From Methanomassiliicoccaceae archaeon (GTDB lineage: Archaea > Thermoplasmatota > Thermoplasmata > Methanomassiliicoccales > Methanomethylophilaceae): a DNA stretch of 8,953 nucleotides. Both the position numbers and the translations under genes were made by a program. The DNA lies in contig WRKA01000152.1 of the NCBI GenBank assembly GCA_009778265.1, forward strand, positions 1 to 8,953, in the 5' to 3' direction. Shown piece by piece: positions 6,760 through 8,953 of this stretch. Under the pieces are notes generated by a model. It made no database searches. It was not told the DNA's origin and saw nothing but the letters and a program-made list of their open reading frames with translations. Position 1 is the stretch's first letter. Each line of letters starts with the position of its first letter.

Positions 6760-7533
6760 TTACCAGAGTTTCCATGGTGCTTTTTCCGTCTTCCACAATT
6801 CTTCCAGCCTCTCTTTGTCGCGCAGCGTGTCCATGCACTGCCAGAAACCGGGATGTTTGAACGCCGCCAGCTGCCCTTCCGCACTCAGGTTCTCCAGCGG
6901 ACCCTTCTCAAATACGGTCTTATCGCCGTCTTTAATGTAATCGAACACTTCCGGCTCCAGGATCATGAACCCTCCGTTCACCCAGCCCGCATCCTCGACC
7001 GCTTTCTCTTTGAATGATGAGACCGTGTTGCCTTTGAGGTCGAGCATCCCGAACCTTCCGTCGGGGCGCACGGCCGCGAGAGTGGCGTATTTTCCGCATT
7101 TTTTATGGAACGCCAAAAGTTCTTTTATGTTCAGGTCCGCCACGCCGTCCCCGTATGTGAGCATGAACGTCTCGTTCCCGACATACTTCTGAATGCGTTT
7201 TATCCTGCCGCCGGTCATTGTTTCCAAGCCGGTGTCCACGACGGTGACCTTCCAAGGTTCCGAAACGTTGCTGTGGATCTGCGTCTTACCGTCGTCGGAG
7301 AAATCGAATGTTATGTCGCTGCAATGAAGGAAATAATCGGCAAAATATTCCTTTATCACATACTGTTTGTAGCCCGCACATATGATGAAGTCGTTCACGC
7401 CGTAATGCGAGTATATCTTCATTATATGCCAGAGTATCGGCTGTCCGCCGATCTCTATCATCGGTTTCGGTCTGAGGTGACTTTCCTCTGATATTCTTGT
7501 ACCCAGCCCTCCGGCGAGGATCACGGCCTTCAT
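6760..7533 (-). CDS. rfbF: Glucose-1-phosphate cytidylyltransferase (RfbF/DdhA)
   Basis: A 257-residue nucleotidyltransferase making CDP-glucose from CTP and alpha-glucose 1-phosphate, the first step to CDP-3,6-dideoxyhexoses. The length equals that of the Salmonella enzyme. The N-terminus MKAVILAGGLGTRISEES (1-18) is the nucleotide-binding loop with R13; RPKPMIEIGG (21-30) supplies K23; WHIMK (35-39), GYKQYVIKEYF (54-64) and VVDTG (98-102) follow RfbF closely. The metal site is TYGDGVADL (126-134) with D129, then NGGFM (186-190) and HPGFWQCMDTLRDK (227-240). The open frame continues to 7554, but 7533 is chosen because it gives the family N-terminus and has a TATA box about 27 nt upstream, which would overlap the longer start. 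No Shine-Dalgarno is seen, so the gene is probably leaderless. It heads a two-gene unit with the GT39-like gene. The next enzyme, a CDP-glucose 4,6-dehydratase, is not in this window. Confidence 0.96.
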   Translation of the reverse strand: MKAVILAGGLGTRISEESHLRPKPMIEIGGQPILWHIMKIYSHYGVNDFIICAGYKQYVIKEYFADYFLHCSDITFDFSDDGKTQIHSNVSEPWKVTVVDTGLETMTGGRIKRIQKYVGNETFMLTYGDGVADLNIKELLAFHKKCGKYATLAAVRPDGRFGMLDLKGNTVSSFKEKAVEDAGWVNGGFMILEPEVFDYIKDGDKTVFEKGPLENLSAEGQLAAFKHPGFWQCMDTLRDKERLEELWKTEKAPWKLW

Positions 7534-7556
7534 GGACACATATAGTTTTACCAATA

Positions 7557-7564
7557 TTATATAA
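7557..7564 (-). promoter_or_regulatory. Candidate archaeal TATA box for the rfbF transcript
   Basis: TTATATAA on the minus strand, centred about 27 nt before the ATG at 7533, is the clearest TATA box in the window. It lies in the 39-nt gap after the GT87-like gene and implies a leaderless rfbF message. It also argues against starting rfbF at 7554, which is too close to the box. Confidence 0.65.
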
Positions 7565-7572
7565 TTACACGC

Positions 7573-8886
7573 TCAGACCTCGGCCGCATGCTCCCGGCGC
7601 TCCGCGGAACGGCTGCGGTATATGCGCATAAGACCCTCGCGCAGGAGTGCGACGGCCATAATGATCACGAATGCAGATTCCATCGCCCCTATGACCGCCG
7701 ATGGGTAAAATCCTACGTCGCCGGCGCTCGTTGAAATGGCCCCCGATATCTCTATCCCGGGAATAAGGACCATCATCATCGCGAAACATACCACGTAGAA
7801 CAGATTCTCTTTGGTCATCTTTTTCTCGGCTATCAGGAAATACAACATCGCCGGCATCAGATATATTGTCTGATACTGGACCCCCGATCCGAGACCGAGT
7901 ACGAGATTACACCCGACGAGCGCGAGGACCTTCCAGAATTTCATCTCTTTATCAAAGAGTATGATGATGAATGAAAGCAGCGTGAACAGACCCAAGATTA
8001 TGTAACTCAATATCGTAACTCCGTTGTCCGGCAGTCCGCATATCTCGTGCAGGAGTCCCGTTGTTATTTGAGTTATGTTCGTGAAACCGAGCCTTGACTC
8101 CGAATGTATGAGGAAATTATCAATGAATGTCAGCGGGCCGCCGTCTGTGAAAACGAACGGTATGAACAAAAGTGCCGCTATGATGACGGCACATACGGCG
8201 GCCTCTCTGTATTCTCTGTTCCTTACGATCAGCAGCCAGAGTATCAGAGGATATATCTTGATCCCCGCGGCGATTCCCAGAGCGATGTACGAAGCATAAC
8301 GGACGAATCTGTTCTCCGATCTGTATCCCATGATGAAAATGAAGCAGAAGACCAGCGCAAGGATTATGCTGTTGCCTCTTTCCACAGCGTATACGAACGG
8401 ATACGCCAGAAGTATGGTGAAAAAGAAGGTCAGCTCTTTTCTTATGTCCGCATCCTTCACCAGCCTGGAGTAGATCACGTAAAGCGCATAGAATGTCACC
8501 AGCGTAATGATCATGAACACCATTATCCCCATCTGCGAACTTCTGATCAGTTCCGGGGTCAGGGTCCCGCCCGAAGGAATTCGTACGAACGGAATGATGA
8601 AGTGCGCCTGGACCGCATATAAGGTAACAATGAGCGGCGGATATATTACGTTCCCGTACGTGTACGGATCGTAGTAAGAGTCCACGATGCTTTCGAAATA
8701 ATCGCCGAAGAAACGGGATTTGTCGGAGTTGAGCACGTTGTACAAAGTGTCCCCTCCGGTGATCAGCGCCGCAGTTACAAAAATGATAAAGAACGCAATC
8801 AGTATTGTGAGGAAGAGCGTTGGTACAGGACGTCTTTCATATTCTTTGCGATATGCGCCGATCATCCTGTTGACGACATCGACCAT
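7573..8886 (-). CDS. GT-C membrane glycosyltransferase, GT87/DUF2029-like
   Basis: A 437-residue polytopic membrane protein resembling GT87 (DUF2029) polyprenyl-phosphate-mannose-type glycosyltransferases. After a basic N-terminus and the first membrane segment (about 22-43), the outside loop carries GDYFESIVDSYYDPYTYG (61-78), with D62 as a candidate catalytic acid, and YPP (82-84). ERGNSI (169-174) and GIKIYPL (208-214) are the other hallmarks of this family, and about eight to ten more hydrophobic segments follow. The C-terminal tail is short and strongly charged (RSRSAERREHAAE). It probably transfers one sugar from a lipid-phosphate donor to a lipid-linked or protein-linked glycan outside the cell; donor and acceptor are unknown. 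It seems to be its own transcription unit, since a TATA box separates it from rfbF. The start at 8886 has no clear Shine-Dalgarno; in-frame M8 is an alternative. Confidence 0.8.
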   Translation of the reverse strand: MVDVVNRMIGAYRKEYERRPVPTLFLTILIAFFIIFVTAALITGGDTLYNVLNSDKSRFFGDYFESIVDSYYDPYTYGNVIYPPLIVTLYAVQAHFIIPFVRIPSGGTLTPELIRSSQMGIMVFMIITLVTFYALYVIYSRLVKDADIRKELTFFFTILLAYPFVYAVERGNSIILALVFCFIFIMGYRSENRFVRYASYIALGIAAGIKIYPLILWLLIVRNREYREAAVCAVIIAALLFIPFVFTDGGPLTFIDNFLIHSESRLGFTNITQITTGLLHEICGLPDNGVTILSYIILGLFTLLSFIIILFDKEMKFWKVLALVGCNLVLGLGSGVQYQTIYLMPAMLYFLIAEKKMTKENLFYVVCFAMMMVLIPGIEISGAISTSAGDVGFYPSAVIGAMESAFVIIMAVALLREGLMRIYRSRSAERREHAAEV

Positions 8887-8907
8887 GAATTTCCGTATAT
8901 CCGCTTA

Positions 8908-8915
8908 GATTAAGA
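8908..8915 (-). promoter_or_regulatory. Weak candidate TATA-like element for the GT87-like gene
   Basis: TCTTAATC on the minus strand is centred about 25.5 nt before the ATG at 8886. It is a poor match to a TATA box, but it has the same spacing as the clearer boxes and there is no Shine-Dalgarno, so a leaderless message is possible. The remaining bases to the window edge (8916-8953) show nothing else recognisable. Confidence 0.3.
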
Positions 8916-8953
8916 TACTTTGCAAAGAAAAAATGCTGTCCGCGGGAGGGGGG

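Noticed and set aside
7534..7554. Longer rfbF starting at 7554
   Set aside because: It adds seven residues before the conserved MKAVILAGG start and would overlap or abut the TATA box.
8937..8953. G-rich end of the window
   Set aside because: A short run at the edge, too little sequence to interpret.

Overview
The window reads as an archaeal genome segment that carries a bacterial-type CDP-sugar cassette. The archaeal signs are TATA-like boxes centred about 26-27 nt upstream of the ATG of several genes, start sites without a usable Shine-Dalgarno at transcript heads, and GGTGAT-type Shine-Dalgarno sites at internal genes. Codon choice (frequent ATA, AGG and AGA, near 50% GC by eye) would suit a host-associated member of the Thermoplasmata such as Methanomassiliicoccales. 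That taxon is an inference, not proven by the sequence.

Layout from left to right: the N-terminal part of a UDP-glucose/UDP-sugar 6-dehydrogenase (minus strand, cut by the window edge); a 148-nt divergent promoter region; a HAD-family phosphatase (the only plus-strand gene); then a minus-strand run made up of an extended SDR reductase, an acetolactate-synthase-like thiamine-diphosphate (ThDP) enzyme, an RfbH/DdhC-type CDP-4-keto-6-deoxyglucose 3-dehydrase, a GT39-like membrane glycosyltransferase, an RfbF/DdhA glucose-1-phosphate cytidylyltransferase and a GT87-like membrane glycosyltransferase. No gap exceeds 150 nt, and I see no RNA gene, CRISPR array, insertion sequence or long repeat.

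Promoter-like boxes and gene spacing suggest three minus-strand transcripts: GT87 alone; rfbF plus GT39; and rfbH plus ThDP enzyme plus SDR. The last three genes are separated by only 4 nt each, and each downstream start codon is served by a Shine-Dalgarno that contains the upstream stop codon.

The main biological reading is a pathway to a CDP-activated 3,6-dideoxyhexose bearing a two-carbon branch, like bacterial yersiniose. RfbF makes CDP-glucose, a 4,6-dehydratase not present here would make CDP-4-keto-6-deoxyglucose, RfbH removes the 3-hydroxyl, the YerE-like ThDP enzyme would add a C2 unit from pyruvate to the C4 ketone, and the SDR would reduce the resulting acetyl group. The two GT-C membrane glycosyltransferases and the UDP-sugar dehydrogenase suggest the sugar ends up on a cell-surface glycan or S-layer glycoprotein. 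The branched-sugar assignment rests on gene order and family identity and has not been shown biochemically for this organism.
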